Shown in pieces: positions 29,404 to 37,522 of a stretch of 64,000 bases of DNA (its first letter is position 1; each line of letters opens with the position of its first letter). Location: contig CALCQV010000043.1 of assembly GCA_937894795.1 (NCBI GenBank), forward strand, positions 4,812 to 68,811, written 5' to 3'. Under the pieces are notes generated by a model that worked only from the letters and a program-made list of their open reading frames with translations, made no database searches and was not told where the DNA came from. Both the position numbers and the translations under genes were made by a program. The DNA comes from an uncultured Bacteroidales bacterium. GTDB taxonomy: Bacteria; Bacteroidota; Bacteroidia; Bacteroidales; Lentimicrobiaceae.

Positions 29404-29919
29404 GTGGAGAATCCGAACAATCCCGTATATACAAAGCAAGTAATTGAATTACTGACAGTGGCCAATGAATTCTGCTTATTTACGCAGAAAATTGAAGAGT
29501 ACTCTAAGGAAGATATTCTCATCTACTACAGGCGGATAATCCCACTGCTTTATCTGAAAGGATCGCTCGTTAAAGATGTCATTCCTGAAAATCCGGATCT
29601 GAATGAGCGTTTTGTGCTGGAAGAACAGTGGGAAACCATATTCAATACAATCAGGAATAAGCTTTATCCAGATGATCATTTCTGGGTGTGCGCCGACCCA
29701 CATCATGAAGACACGGAAGCTGAAAAATCAAGTATTGCAGAATGTATTGCCGATTGCTATCAGGATATGAAGGATTTTCTGATGCTGTACCAAAAGAATA
29801 CCATTGACGCAAAGGAGAATGCCGTACATGAAATATGTCAGAACTTCCCTTCCCATTGGGGACCGGCCCTTACAAAGGCTCTCTATGCATTGCATCTCCT
29901 TTACAGCGGTGCATATTGA
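29404..29919 (+). CDS. DUF5063 domain-containing protein
   Basis: 171 residues, predicted soluble and mostly helical, acidic. The pattern VYTKQVIELLTVANEF and the DEHFWVC-like segment PDDHFWVCADPHHEDTEAEKSSIAECIADCYQDMKDF match DUF5063, a Bacteroidetes family of unknown function. The start is GTG; the next ATG would remove most of the domain, and the promoter lies just upstream. It is followed 82 bases later by nth in the same direction. Confidence 0.88.
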   Translation: MENPNNPVYTKQVIELLTVANEFCLFTQKIEEYSKEDILIYYRRIIPLLYLKGSLVKDVIPENPDLNERFVLEEQWETIFNTIRNKLYPDDHFWVCADPHHEDTEAEKSSIAECIADCYQDMKDFLMLYQKNTIDAKENAVHEICQNFPSHWGPALTKALYALHLLYSGAY

Positions 29920-30001
29920 TTGGTTTAACCAACAGTTTCATTCTATTAGTAACTCGACGTTGGCAGCCTTTTTTTATAAATTTGTTTCTAAAAATCAAGT
30001 A

Positions 30002-30667
30002 ATGGAAAGGCCTCTTACGCGCAGCCAACGTTTTAAAGAAGTTATTGAATGGTTTGAACATAATATGCCAATTGCTGAAACTGAGCTGCATTATCACAAT
30101 CCTTATGAGCTTATGGTTGCAGTGATACTATCAGCACAATGCACCGATAAACGCGTAAATATTCTCACCCCTGTATTTTTTAAGAAGTTTCCTGATGTTG
30201 CATCTCTTGCCGACGGGACAGAGGAAGAGGTGTTTGCGATCATCAAATCATGTTCATATCCCAACAATAAAACCAAGCATCTGATAGGCATGGCCAGGAT
30301 GCTGATGCAAGATTTCGGTGGTGTTATACCAAATGATATAATTGAACTGCAAAAGCTACCGGGAGTTGGTAGAAAAACCGCCAATGTGATAGCATCTGTT
30401 GCTTTTGAAATCCCTGCAATGGCGGTTGATACACACGTACATCGTGTTGCAGCCCGTATTGGATTAACCTACCATGCTAAAACTCCTTTGGCAACGGAAC
30501 AACAACTCGTTAAGTTTATTCCTGAAAACAAGCTGAATATTGCCCATCATTGGTTAATTTTACATGGCAGATATATTTGTATCGCCCGTAAACCTAAATG
30601 CCCTGATTGTGGTTTAAGGTCTTTATGTAAATATTATCAGAAAGAAATTTCTAAAAATAAAAGTTAA
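30002..30667 (+). CDS. nth: Endonuclease III
   Basis: 221-residue DNA glycosylase/AP lyase that removes oxidised pyrimidines. The helix-hairpin-helix LPGVGRKTANVI contains catalytic K125, D143 lies in AVDTHVHR, and the 4Fe-4S ligands C193, C200, C203 and C209 follow the C-x6-C-x2-C-x5-C pattern. The frame is open to 29804 inside the DUF5063 gene, but the ATG at 30002 gives the standard N-terminus. Confidence 0.97.
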   Translation: MERPLTRSQRFKEVIEWFEHNMPIAETELHYHNPYELMVAVILSAQCTDKRVNILTPVFFKKFPDVASLADGTEEEVFAIIKSCSYPNNKTKHLIGMARMLMQDFGGVIPNDIIELQKLPGVGRKTANVIASVAFEIPAMAVDTHVHRVAARIGLTYHAKTPLATEQQLVKFIPENKLNIAHHWLILHGRYICIARKPKCPDCGLRSLCKYYQKEISKNKS

Positions 30668-30684
30668 CCCCAATATCAAAGATC

Positions 30685-31137
30685 ATGAGCAATTTAATTG
30701 TAGGCAACAAACTGCCTGATTTCAGCACTGTGGACCATAATGGCAATCCTGTAAATTCTGACACTCTCAAAGGGAAGAAAACAGTTATTTATTTTTATCC
30801 TAAAGACATGACGCCCGGATGTACTGCACAAGCCTGCAATCTTAGGGATAATTATCAGACATTGCTGCAAAATAATTATAATGTCATCGGCATAAGCCCG
30901 GATAACACGAAATCACATCTTAAATTCGCTGAAAAATATAATCTTCCATTCCCTTTAATTTCAGATACTGACAAGAGTATAGCCAAGCTATTTGGAGTAT
31001 GGGGGCGTAAGAAATTTATGGGAAGGGAGTACGATGGTATCAACAGAACCACCTTCGTGCTGAATGAAGACCTTATTATTACCGAGGTAATTGATAAAGT
31101 CGACACTAAAAACCATACAGAGCAGATAATAAAATAA
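30685..31137 (+). CDS. bcp: Thioredoxin-dependent thiol peroxidase (Bcp/PrxQ)
   Basis: 150-residue cytoplasmic peroxiredoxin reducing H2O2 and organic peroxides. YPKDMTPGCTAQAC contains the peroxidatic C46 and resolving C51, five residues apart as in the atypical 2-Cys PrxQ group. Length is normal. It starts 17 bases after nth, so the two repair/defence genes are probably one transcript. Confidence 0.96.
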   Translation: MSNLIVGNKLPDFSTVDHNGNPVNSDTLKGKKTVIYFYPKDMTPGCTAQACNLRDNYQTLLQNNYNVIGISPDNTKSHLKFAEKYNLPFPLISDTDKSIAKLFGVWGRKKFMGREYDGINRTTFVLNEDLIITEVIDKVDTKNHTEQIIK

Positions 31138-31170
31138 CCGAAATTCGGAAATCAGTTAAAGATGTTTTTA

Positions 31171-31178
31171 TACCTTTG
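31171..31178 (+). promoter_or_regulatory. recA promoter -7 element
   Basis: TACCTTTG matches TAnnTTTG, 47 bases upstream of the recA ATG. No LexA-type operator was recognised. Confidence 0.5.
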
Positions 31179-31225
31179 ATTAGTCTGAACAACACAGAAT
31201 AAATTACCCTTAACTTAATGAGAAA

Positions 31226-32242
31226 ATGAGCAAAGAAGTAAAAGAAATCAACAATGAAAAACTAAAAGCACTACAACTGACTCTTGATCGCATTGAAAAG
31301 TCGTATGGAAAAGGTGCCATTATGAAACTAGGCGGAGCACCTATTGAAGAATTACCTTCTATATCCACCGGCTCGATATCGCTCGATTATGCACTCGGTG
31401 TTAATGGACTTCCCAAAGGTAGAGTAATAGAAATTTATGGACCTGAATCATCAGGTAAAACTACTCTTGCACTTCACGCTATAGCTGAATCTCAGAAGTT
31501 AGGTGGTATTGCCGCTTTTATTGATGCGGAGCACGCATTTGATCGTTTTTATGCTCAGAAACTGGGAGTTAATATTGACGATCTACTGATATCGCAACCT
31601 GATAATGGAGAACAGGCACTTGAAATTACTGAAAACCTTATTCGCTCAGGCGCTATTGATATTATAGTAATCGACTCAGTTGCAGCTCTCACTCCACGCA
31701 GTGAGATAGAGGGTGAAATGGGTGATTCAAAAGTGGGTCTCCAGGCCCGGCTTATGTCGCAAGCACTTAGAAAACTTACTTCAACTATCAGTAAAACTGG
31801 CTGTTGCTGCATCTTTATAAACCAATTGCGTGAAAAGATTGGTGTTATGTTTGGCAATCCCGAAACTACTACCGGTGGTAATGCATTGAAATTCTATGCA
31901 TCGGTTCGAATGGATATACGCCGCATAAACCAGATCAAGGATAGTGATACTGTTGTAGGTAACAGAGTTAAAGTAAAAGTGGTCAAAAACAAAGTAGCTC
32001 CCCCATTCCGTCAGGGCGAATTCGATATTATTTACGGTGAAGGTATTTCTAAAATTGGTGAAATCATTGACCTGGGCGTAGATAATAATATAATCAAGAA
32101 AAGCGGTTCCTGGTTTAGCTTTAATGATACTAAACTTGGACAAGGTCGTGATGGTGTAAAGAAACTCCTTATGGATAATCCTGAACTAGCAGAAGAACTT
32201 GAAGGCCTTGTAAGAGCCGCCTTGAAAGCTTCAAATATTTAA
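31226..32242 (+). CDS. recA: Recombinase RecA
   Basis: 338 residues. Walker A GPESSGKTT at 72-80, Walker B IIVIDSVAALTP, and loop L1/L2 segments EIEGEMGDSKVGLQARLMSQALRKL and MFGNPETTTGGNALKFYASVRMDIRR are all canonical. It drives homologous strand exchange and SOS co-protease activity. Flanked by its own promoter and a strong terminator. Confidence 0.98.
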   Translation: MSKEVKEINNEKLKALQLTLDRIEKSYGKGAIMKLGGAPIEELPSISTGSISLDYALGVNGLPKGRVIEIYGPESSGKTTLALHAIAESQKLGGIAAFIDAEHAFDRFYAQKLGVNIDDLLISQPDNGEQALEITENLIRSGAIDIIVIDSVAALTPRSEIEGEMGDSKVGLQARLMSQALRKLTSTISKTGCCCIFINQLREKIGVMFGNPETTTGGNALKFYASVRMDIRRINQIKDSDTVVGNRVKVKVVKNKVAPPFRQGEFDIIYGEGISKIGEIIDLGVDNNIIKKSGSWFSFNDTKLGQGRDGVKKLLMDNPELAEELEGLVRAALKASNI

Positions 32243-32259
32243 CTTATAATTATATGGTC

Positions 32260-32298
32260 AAATCCCCTGCTACCCATCATAGCAGGGGATTTGTTTTT
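32260..32298 (+). terminator. recA terminator
   Basis: AAATCCCCTGCT (32260-32271) pairs perfectly with AGCAGGGGATTT (32281-32292), 9-base loop, followed by GTTTTT. Confidence 0.9.
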
Positions 32299-32302
32299 AA
32301 TG

Positions 32303-32310
32303 TACCTTTG
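32303..32310 (+). promoter_or_regulatory. Promoter -7 element of the TPR lipoprotein gene
   Basis: TACCTTTG matches TAnnTTTG and lies 21 bases before the ATG, immediately after the recA terminator. Confidence 0.55.
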
Positions 32311-32331
32311 CAGTATTAATGATTCATTATT

Positions 32332-33372
32332 ATGGCCTTGAACAAATCGCATTCGCTAAGTCTCTCATTCTTATTAATCGTAACAGTAATATTATTTTTT
32401 TCCTCTTGCAATCAAAAGCCTGATAATAATGCCAAGCCTATTGCTAATGATACCATTACTGATCAGCTTACATTACTTACGAACGCTATTATAGCCAATC
32501 CTAATGAAATCAAGCCACTGCTCGACAGGTCAATATATTATGCTCATACTGATAAGTACAATGATGCTTTGGCTGATGTGAATGCGGCTCTTGAAATCAA
32601 TGAAAATGATCCTGAAATTTATATAGCACTCTCTGAAATTTACCTGTACTCAGGCAAAACACAAAGGGCGCTGGATGCCCTTAAGAAGGCTAAAGAACTA
32701 TCTCCTGATAATGACAGAGTGGATGTAAGCACTGCCCGTGTTTATCTGACAATGAGTGACTATAAGCAAACATTCAATGCCCTGCGTGAGGCCCTGAAAA
32801 AGAATCCTGATAATGCTGAAGCATTTTTTATAAGCGGATTGGCCAATGAAGAGATTGGCGACACAACAAAAGCTATCGATAGTTACCAAAACGCTGTTGC
32901 CAGGGATAAAAAGCACTTTGACGCATTAAAACAGCTGGGAATATTATTCTCAATGAAACATGACCCTCTGGCTATAGACTACCTCAGGAACGCAGCACAA
33001 CTGAAACCTGAGCAACCTGAGCCTTTGTATATCCTGGGAATGCATTACCAGGATAACGGACAACCCGATAAAGCATTAAGTGTTTACCAGGAAATTCTGC
33101 AGATAGATTCTACATACAAACTAGCCCACTATAATACCGGATATGTTTACCTGGTTTACAAACAAGAGTATGCCAATGCAATTGATGCTTTCAGTCGCGC
33201 CTTGAAAATTGATCCTGAATATGCTGATGCTCTATACAATAGAGGATACGCCAAAGAACTCTTCGGCAGCTTCACTGAAGCACGAAAAGATTATCAGCAG
33301 GTACTTCGTATGAAAGTCAATGACGATAAAGCAGTACAAGGCCTCAACCGACTGGATGCTATTGAAGAGTAA
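32332..33372 (+). CDS. Tetratricopeptide-repeat lipoprotein
   Basis: 346 residues. SPII signal with lipobox FSSC (Cys26), then from about residue 50 to the end some eight TPR units (for example YNDALADVNAALEINENDPEIYIALSEIYLYSGKTQRALDAL-type helices). TPR arrays mediate protein contacts; here the protein is probably anchored to a membrane facing the periplasm. No enzymatic domain. The stop is two bases from the convergent HPt gene. Confidence 0.9.
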   Translation: MALNKSHSLSLSFLLIVTVILFFSSCNQKPDNNAKPIANDTITDQLTLLTNAIIANPNEIKPLLDRSIYYAHTDKYNDALADVNAALEINENDPEIYIALSEIYLYSGKTQRALDALKKAKELSPDNDRVDVSTARVYLTMSDYKQTFNALREALKKNPDNAEAFFISGLANEEIGDTTKAIDSYQNAVARDKKHFDALKQLGILFSMKHDPLAIDYLRNAAQLKPEQPEPLYILGMHYQDNGQPDKALSVYQEILQIDSTYKLAHYNTGYVYLVYKQEYANAIDAFSRALKIDPEYADALYNRGYAKELFGSFTEARKDYQQVLRMKVNDDKAVQGLNRLDAIEE

Positions 33373-33374
33373 TA

Positions 33375-33749
33375 TTACTTTGACAACATTAATTCTTCTT
33401 TCATTTCTTTAAGCTGTGATGCCATTATACCAACACATTCATACAGTTCATGAATGTTGTTTTGCACTTCTGTTTCATTGTAACCTTCCCCTTGGCTTTC
33501 GATGTAACCTGCAGCCATTTTCTCAAGATTATAAGCTTTTTCCTTAGCTATTGGTGCACAGAAATTTGCTACGGTACCTTTCAACCAATGTGCATCAAAC
33601 CTAAGTTCAGAAAAATTCTTTTTATGCGCTTCGGCTATAAGCTTTTCAAACCTTCCGGGATACTCATTCATAAAGATGTCAATTATTTCAATCAAGACCT
33701 CCTTGTCAAAATATCCATAAGTATCCATGAATTCCTGCTTGTTGATCAT
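33375..33749 (-). CDS. HPt domain protein (histidine phosphotransfer)
   Basis: 124 residues forming one HPt four-helix bundle. The phosphorylatable histidine is H54 in FDAHWLKGTVANF, matching the HxLKG signature. A longer frame begins with TTG at 33776, but that codon is inside the -7 promoter element, so the ATG at 33749 is the likely start. It has no kinase or receiver partner alongside; the orphan receiver at 20.6 kb is one candidate. Confidence 0.88.
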   Translation of the reverse strand: MINKQEFMDTYGYFDKEVLIEIIDIFMNEYPGRFEKLIAEAHKKNFSELRFDAHWLKGTVANFCAPIAKEKAYNLEKMAAGYIESQGEGYNETEVQNNIHELYECVGIMASQLKEMKEELMLSK

Positions 33750-33773
33750 CTCTTCTAGTAGTTGGTAGTGTGA

Positions 33774-33781
33774 CAAAGATA
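33774..33781 (-). promoter_or_regulatory. HPt gene promoter -7 element
   Basis: On the minus strand TATCTTTG, 24 bases upstream of the ATG at 33749. It rules out the upstream TTG start and separates HPt from the feo genes. Confidence 0.55.
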
Positions 33782-33855
33782 ACGAGTAATTCTCCAGTAA
33801 AAGGAAAGAAAATCCATAAAAAGTTATGGTTTTTCAATTTCAGTATGATTATACT

Positions 33856-34050
33856 TTAGCTGACAGGTTCTTTCTTTTGCTTTGCTTTCCCGATATTCTT
33901 TTTCATTTCTATAACAGAACAACCTGAACAATCAGATGAACAACCGTCGCAGCCTGATTTTTTGCCTGTAAGCGTTTTAATTAAACTGTAACCGGCTGCA
34001 AAAAAAGCTATTCCTATAATCAGATATACCAGTATGTTTTGAAAATCCAT
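33856..34050 (-). CDS. FeoB-associated Cys-rich membrane protein
   Basis: 64 residues: one N-terminal transmembrane helix (about 8-27) and a Cys motif CDGCSSDCSGC at about 34-44, followed by a basic tail. This matches the small FeoB-associated Cys-rich family found in Bacteroidetes and Firmicutes feo operons. The cysteines may bind ferrous iron. It starts 18 bases after the M50B gene. Confidence 0.9.
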   Translation of the reverse strand: MDFQNILVYLIIGIAFFAAGYSLIKTLTGKKSGCDGCSSDCSGCSVIEMKKNIGKAKQKKEPVS

Positions 34051-34068
34051 CTTTCCCTTGTTTTAAAA

Positions 34069-34794
34069 TTATTCAATAACTTGTTGATTGATTACTTCTT
34101 TAATCCACGGGAAGTAATTGACTACCGTGTAATAAAGAATGCTGACCACAATTACCAGATTCATTATTGACCAAAATGCTGTCGACACCCCTGTTATCTT
34201 TTTAAGATTTGACAGATCACCTGACTTCTTTCCATTTGTAAAGCCCAGAAAAGTAATCACTGCTGTTGAGGCTATTGTTTCGGTAAAAGCTATCATACAT
34301 ACAAACAATAAAAATATCCTTTGGGTTAACTGATTGGCATATATCATTATAATTATCAACAGGATTGAAAAAATGATCAGCCAAATAATGCCAAATGAGT
34401 TTCGAACAAAAAGTATCAGGTTAAGTATTACTAATGAAAGAAGAATAAAAGCCACAATTTTAAATTGTCCATTTATGGTTAAAATCAATAAAATTGAACT
34501 TGCCAACGCTGCAAAGGGATATCCGGCAAAGGAGGTCAAAAAAGCACTAAAGCGGCCGTTGGTTTTAGTTTGTGCTAATCCTGAAGTATCCTTTCTATAC
34601 TCTATCTTTATTACCTCTCCGCTTGTAAGTATTGCTGCAATAGCATGACCGCTTTCATGAAGCATAGTATTAACCGTTCTAAAAAAAACTCCTGCATAAG
34701 GCAATCTATTGATAATAAATGAGAGCGCGAATACAATATAAAAAGTCAGCGCCTTATTACCGGTTAATAGATCGATGATTTCCAAACGGGTCAT
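34069..34794 (-). CDS. M50B-type membrane metalloprotease homologue
   Basis: 241 residues with about 6 membrane helices. HESGH at 46-50 is the HExxH zinc motif in a membrane-embedded context (NTMLHESGHAIAAILTSGEV), typical of peptidase M50B-like proteins (PF13398). The substrate is unknown. It lies between feoB (20-base gap) and the Cys-rich peptide gene, so a role in iron transport or FeoB quality control is possible but is inference from position. Confidence 0.87.
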   Translation of the reverse strand: MTRLEIIDLLTGNKALTFYIVFALSFIINRLPYAGVFFRTVNTMLHESGHAIAAILTSGEVIKIEYRKDTSGLAQTKTNGRFSAFLTSFAGYPFAALASSILLILTINGQFKIVAFILLSLVILNLILFVRNSFGIIWLIIFSILLIIIMIYANQLTQRIFLLFVCMIAFTETIASTAVITFLGFTNGKKSGDLSNLKKITGVSTAFWSIMNLVIVVSILYYTVVNYFPWIKEVINQQVIE

Positions 34795-34814
34795 TTGAAT
34801 AAATTAAGTTTAAA

Positions 34815-37337
34815 TTATCCTCCCAACAGTAGGCTACCAATCTGATAGGTTAATAAAGAAGCAATATAAGCAAGTAGTGTAGTATACACAACCACAAATA
34901 CAGCCCATTTTACAGCTCCTGATTCTCTGCGAATAGCTGCTACCACTGCAACACAAGGGAAGTAAATCAAGATAAATAGCATAAAACTAAAGGCAACCAA
35001 TGGCGTGAAAACCGGCTTCCCGGCGCTGGGCCCATCCTTATATTGTTGCTGCCTTAATTTGGTGATCAGAGATGATTGATTAACATCATCATCCGTATCT
35101 GCCTGATATAAAACACCTAATGTGCCAACGGTAACTTCTTTAGCTGCAACTCCAGTGAGAACAGCTACACTCATCTTCCAATCAAAGCCTAATGGTCTCA
35201 TGGCAGGCTCTATAAAGTGCCCCAACCGACCAATATAGGAGTTCATTTGCCTGTGACTTTCCAACTCATATTCAATATTTCTGATCTCCTCACTCTCTTT
35301 TTCTTTCAATGCATTAATCACCTCAGTATTCTGCTGCGTCTGCATGATCATTGTGCTATACTGACTCCTGATGTTTGCTATCCTGGTATGAAATGTTCCA
35401 TCTTCAGCAGTTTCCCTTGGGAAATAGCCCAATGCCCATATAATTATTGATGCTACAAGAATAACCCCACCCATTTTCCTAAGATATTGTTCGGCACGGT
35501 TCCACATGTGCTTCACTAAAGTCCTGAGTGTAGGCGTTCTGTAAGGCGGTAACTCCATTACGAATGGTATATCCGCCTGCTTAAAGATTGTTTTCTTAAA
35601 GACCAGCGAAGAAGCAATTGCCAGTGCTACCCCAATTCCATACATGGCAAATAATATGGTACCCTGATAATTGACAAAGAATGCACTGATAAAGAGAATA
35701 TAGACCGGTAACCGGGCACTGCACGACATAAATGGATTGATCAGCATAGTTATGAGCCTGTCACGCTTGCTTTCGATTATTCTGGTAGATAAAATGGCAG
35801 GCACATTACACCCGAAGCCCATCACTAAAGGAATGAATGATTTACCATGCAATCCAATTCTATGCATGATCTTATCCATAATGAAAACAGCCCTTGCCAT
35901 ATATCCGGTATCTTCCATCAATGAAATGAAAAGATAAAGCAGGAGTATATTGGGCAGAAAAATGATCACACCCCCCACTCCGCCTATGATCCCTTGGATA
36001 AACAAGTCTTTAAGCATGCCTTCGGGCAACAGCACCGATAATTTCACTGATATAAAATCAACAAGCATCTCAATCCAGTGCATCGGGTACTCTCCAATCT
36101 TAAATGTACCATAAAAGGTAAGCCACATGAGGAATACAAATATGGGGATTCCCCAAATTCTATGGGTAACAATAGTATCAATGACCTCACTGTTTTTCCG
36201 CTGCATTACAGGATTTAAGACGAATGTTTCCTTAAGCGCTCCGGCTATGAATCCATACTTGGCATCGGCAATCAAACTTTCGGTATCTTGCTTGAAAGTT
36301 GATTCTATGCGACTTACTTCAGCATCAGCGGCCTCCATTATCTCGGAAAAGTTGGCAGTCTTCTCTAAAGCAACCTCTGTTGCTCTATCCTTTTCCAACA
36401 ACTTGATTGCGAGAAATCTGGATGATACACGGTGTGTCAGCTCATTGACACCTGATTTGTATATGAGGTCCTGAATTTTGTTGATGGCAGGCTCAATAAC
36501 ATTCCCATAGCTTATATGAATATGACGATAGGTGGAATCACGGTCTTCATATACTTCTATTATCTTGTCCAGCAGTTCATTCACTCCTTTGCCCTTTGAG
36601 CCGATGGTTGGTATGAACGGTATACCCAATAACTTACCAAGTTTCTCATGCTGCAGTACATTCCCACTCGCCAATAGTTCGTCGTGCATGTTAAGCACAC
36701 CCACCATCTTGATATCCATATCAATAAGTTGGGTGGTAAGGAAAAGATTTCTTTCAAGATTGGAACTGTCAATGATATTTACCACTACATCAGGCACAGT
36801 ATCAATAATAAAATCCCTTACAAACAACTCTTCGGGAGTATAGGCCGTGATTGAATAAGTACCCGGCAGATCTGTAACATTAAAGATATAATCACCTTTT
36901 CTGAACTTAGCTTCTTTGGCATCAACGGTAACTCCGGAATAGTTGCCCACATGTTCACGTAGTCCTGAGGCATGATTGAAAAGTGTAGTCTTACCTGAAT
37001 TAGGATTGCCCACGAAAGCAACATTGATAGTCTTTTTCTTCTGCTGAACCGTCGAAGTGAATAAATTTCCTACTCTGGAACTTACCCCAAGCTCTTGCTG
37101 CTCACTCGTTTCTGATTCAGTGAGTATCTCAATCATCCGCGCTTCTGAATTACGCAGTGATACATTATAACTCATTACATTGTACTCAACCGGATCCATA
37201 AGCGGAGCCCTTTGAATAACGCTGACTTCTTTTCCTGAAATGAATCCCATTTCAAGTATTCGCTTTCTAAACGCCCCTCTACCGCGTACTTTTGTAATAA
37301 TCCCTTTTTCTCCGGGTGCAAGATCAGCTAATGTCAT
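34815..37337 (-). CDS. feoB: Ferrous iron transporter FeoB with N-terminal FeoA domain
   Basis: 840 residues. A FeoA SH3-like domain (about 1-75), then the FeoB G domain with GNPNSGKTT (110-118), DLPGTYS and NMHDE in the G4 position. The membrane part (about 370-840) contains the Gate motifs NVPAI and SCSARLPVY, plus a soluble insertion near 650-710. It imports Fe2+ across the inner membrane. FeoA-FeoB fusion is common in Bacteroidetes. First gene of a three-gene operon with its own promoter. Confidence 0.96.
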   Translation of the reverse strand: MTLADLAPGEKGIITKVRGRGAFRKRILEMGFISGKEVSVIQRAPLMDPVEYNVMSYNVSLRNSEARMIEILTESETSEQQELGVSSRVGNLFTSTVQQKKKTINVAFVGNPNSGKTTLFNHASGLREHVGNYSGVTVDAKEAKFRKGDYIFNVTDLPGTYSITAYTPEELFVRDFIIDTVPDVVVNIIDSSNLERNLFLTTQLIDMDIKMVGVLNMHDELLASGNVLQHEKLGKLLGIPFIPTIGSKGKGVNELLDKIIEVYEDRDSTYRHIHISYGNVIEPAINKIQDLIYKSGVNELTHRVSSRFLAIKLLEKDRATEVALEKTANFSEIMEAADAEVSRIESTFKQDTESLIADAKYGFIAGALKETFVLNPVMQRKNSEVIDTIVTHRIWGIPIFVFLMWLTFYGTFKIGEYPMHWIEMLVDFISVKLSVLLPEGMLKDLFIQGIIGGVGGVIIFLPNILLLYLFISLMEDTGYMARAVFIMDKIMHRIGLHGKSFIPLVMGFGCNVPAILSTRIIESKRDRLITMLINPFMSCSARLPVYILFISAFFVNYQGTILFAMYGIGVALAIASSLVFKKTIFKQADIPFVMELPPYRTPTLRTLVKHMWNRAEQYLRKMGGVILVASIIIWALGYFPRETAEDGTFHTRIANIRSQYSTMIMQTQQNTEVINALKEKESEEIRNIEYELESHRQMNSYIGRLGHFIEPAMRPLGFDWKMSVAVLTGVAAKEVTVGTLGVLYQADTDDDVNQSSLITKLRQQQYKDGPSAGKPVFTPLVAFSFMLFILIYFPCVAVVAAIRRESGAVKWAVFVVVYTTLLAYIASLLTYQIGSLLLGG

Positions 37338-37371
37338 TCCTCTAATTATTTAGAATCATTTTAAATTGAGA

Positions 37372-37400
37372 CAAAAGTATCACATTTATGCTTAATCCAA
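37372..37400 (-). promoter_or_regulatory. feo operon promoter, -33 and -7 elements
   Basis: On the minus strand, TTG (37398-37400) and TACTTTTG (37372-37379) with an 18-base spacer, 34 bases upstream of the feoB ATG. No clear Fur box was recognised. Confidence 0.55.
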
Positions 37401-37522
37401 TGAACATTTAAAAAAAAAGACTTCAACTCTTCTTAAACATTAATTAATGCACTACGCTGAAAATAGTGTTATAAATATGTAACTTCGTAATAGCACATCA
37501 TAAAACAAAACCACTCATCCCC

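Noticed and set aside
29804..30001. 66-residue N-terminal extension of nth
   Set aside because: It overlaps the DUF5063 coding region and is absent from endonuclease III; the ATG at 30002 gives the normal length.
31141..31225. SOS (LexA) box before recA
   Set aside because: No palindromic operator recognisable as a LexA site was found; only the -7 promoter element is supported.
37338..37522. Fur box in the feoB upstream region
   Set aside because: The region is AT-rich but no GATAAT-type 19-bp inverted motif of adequate quality was seen.
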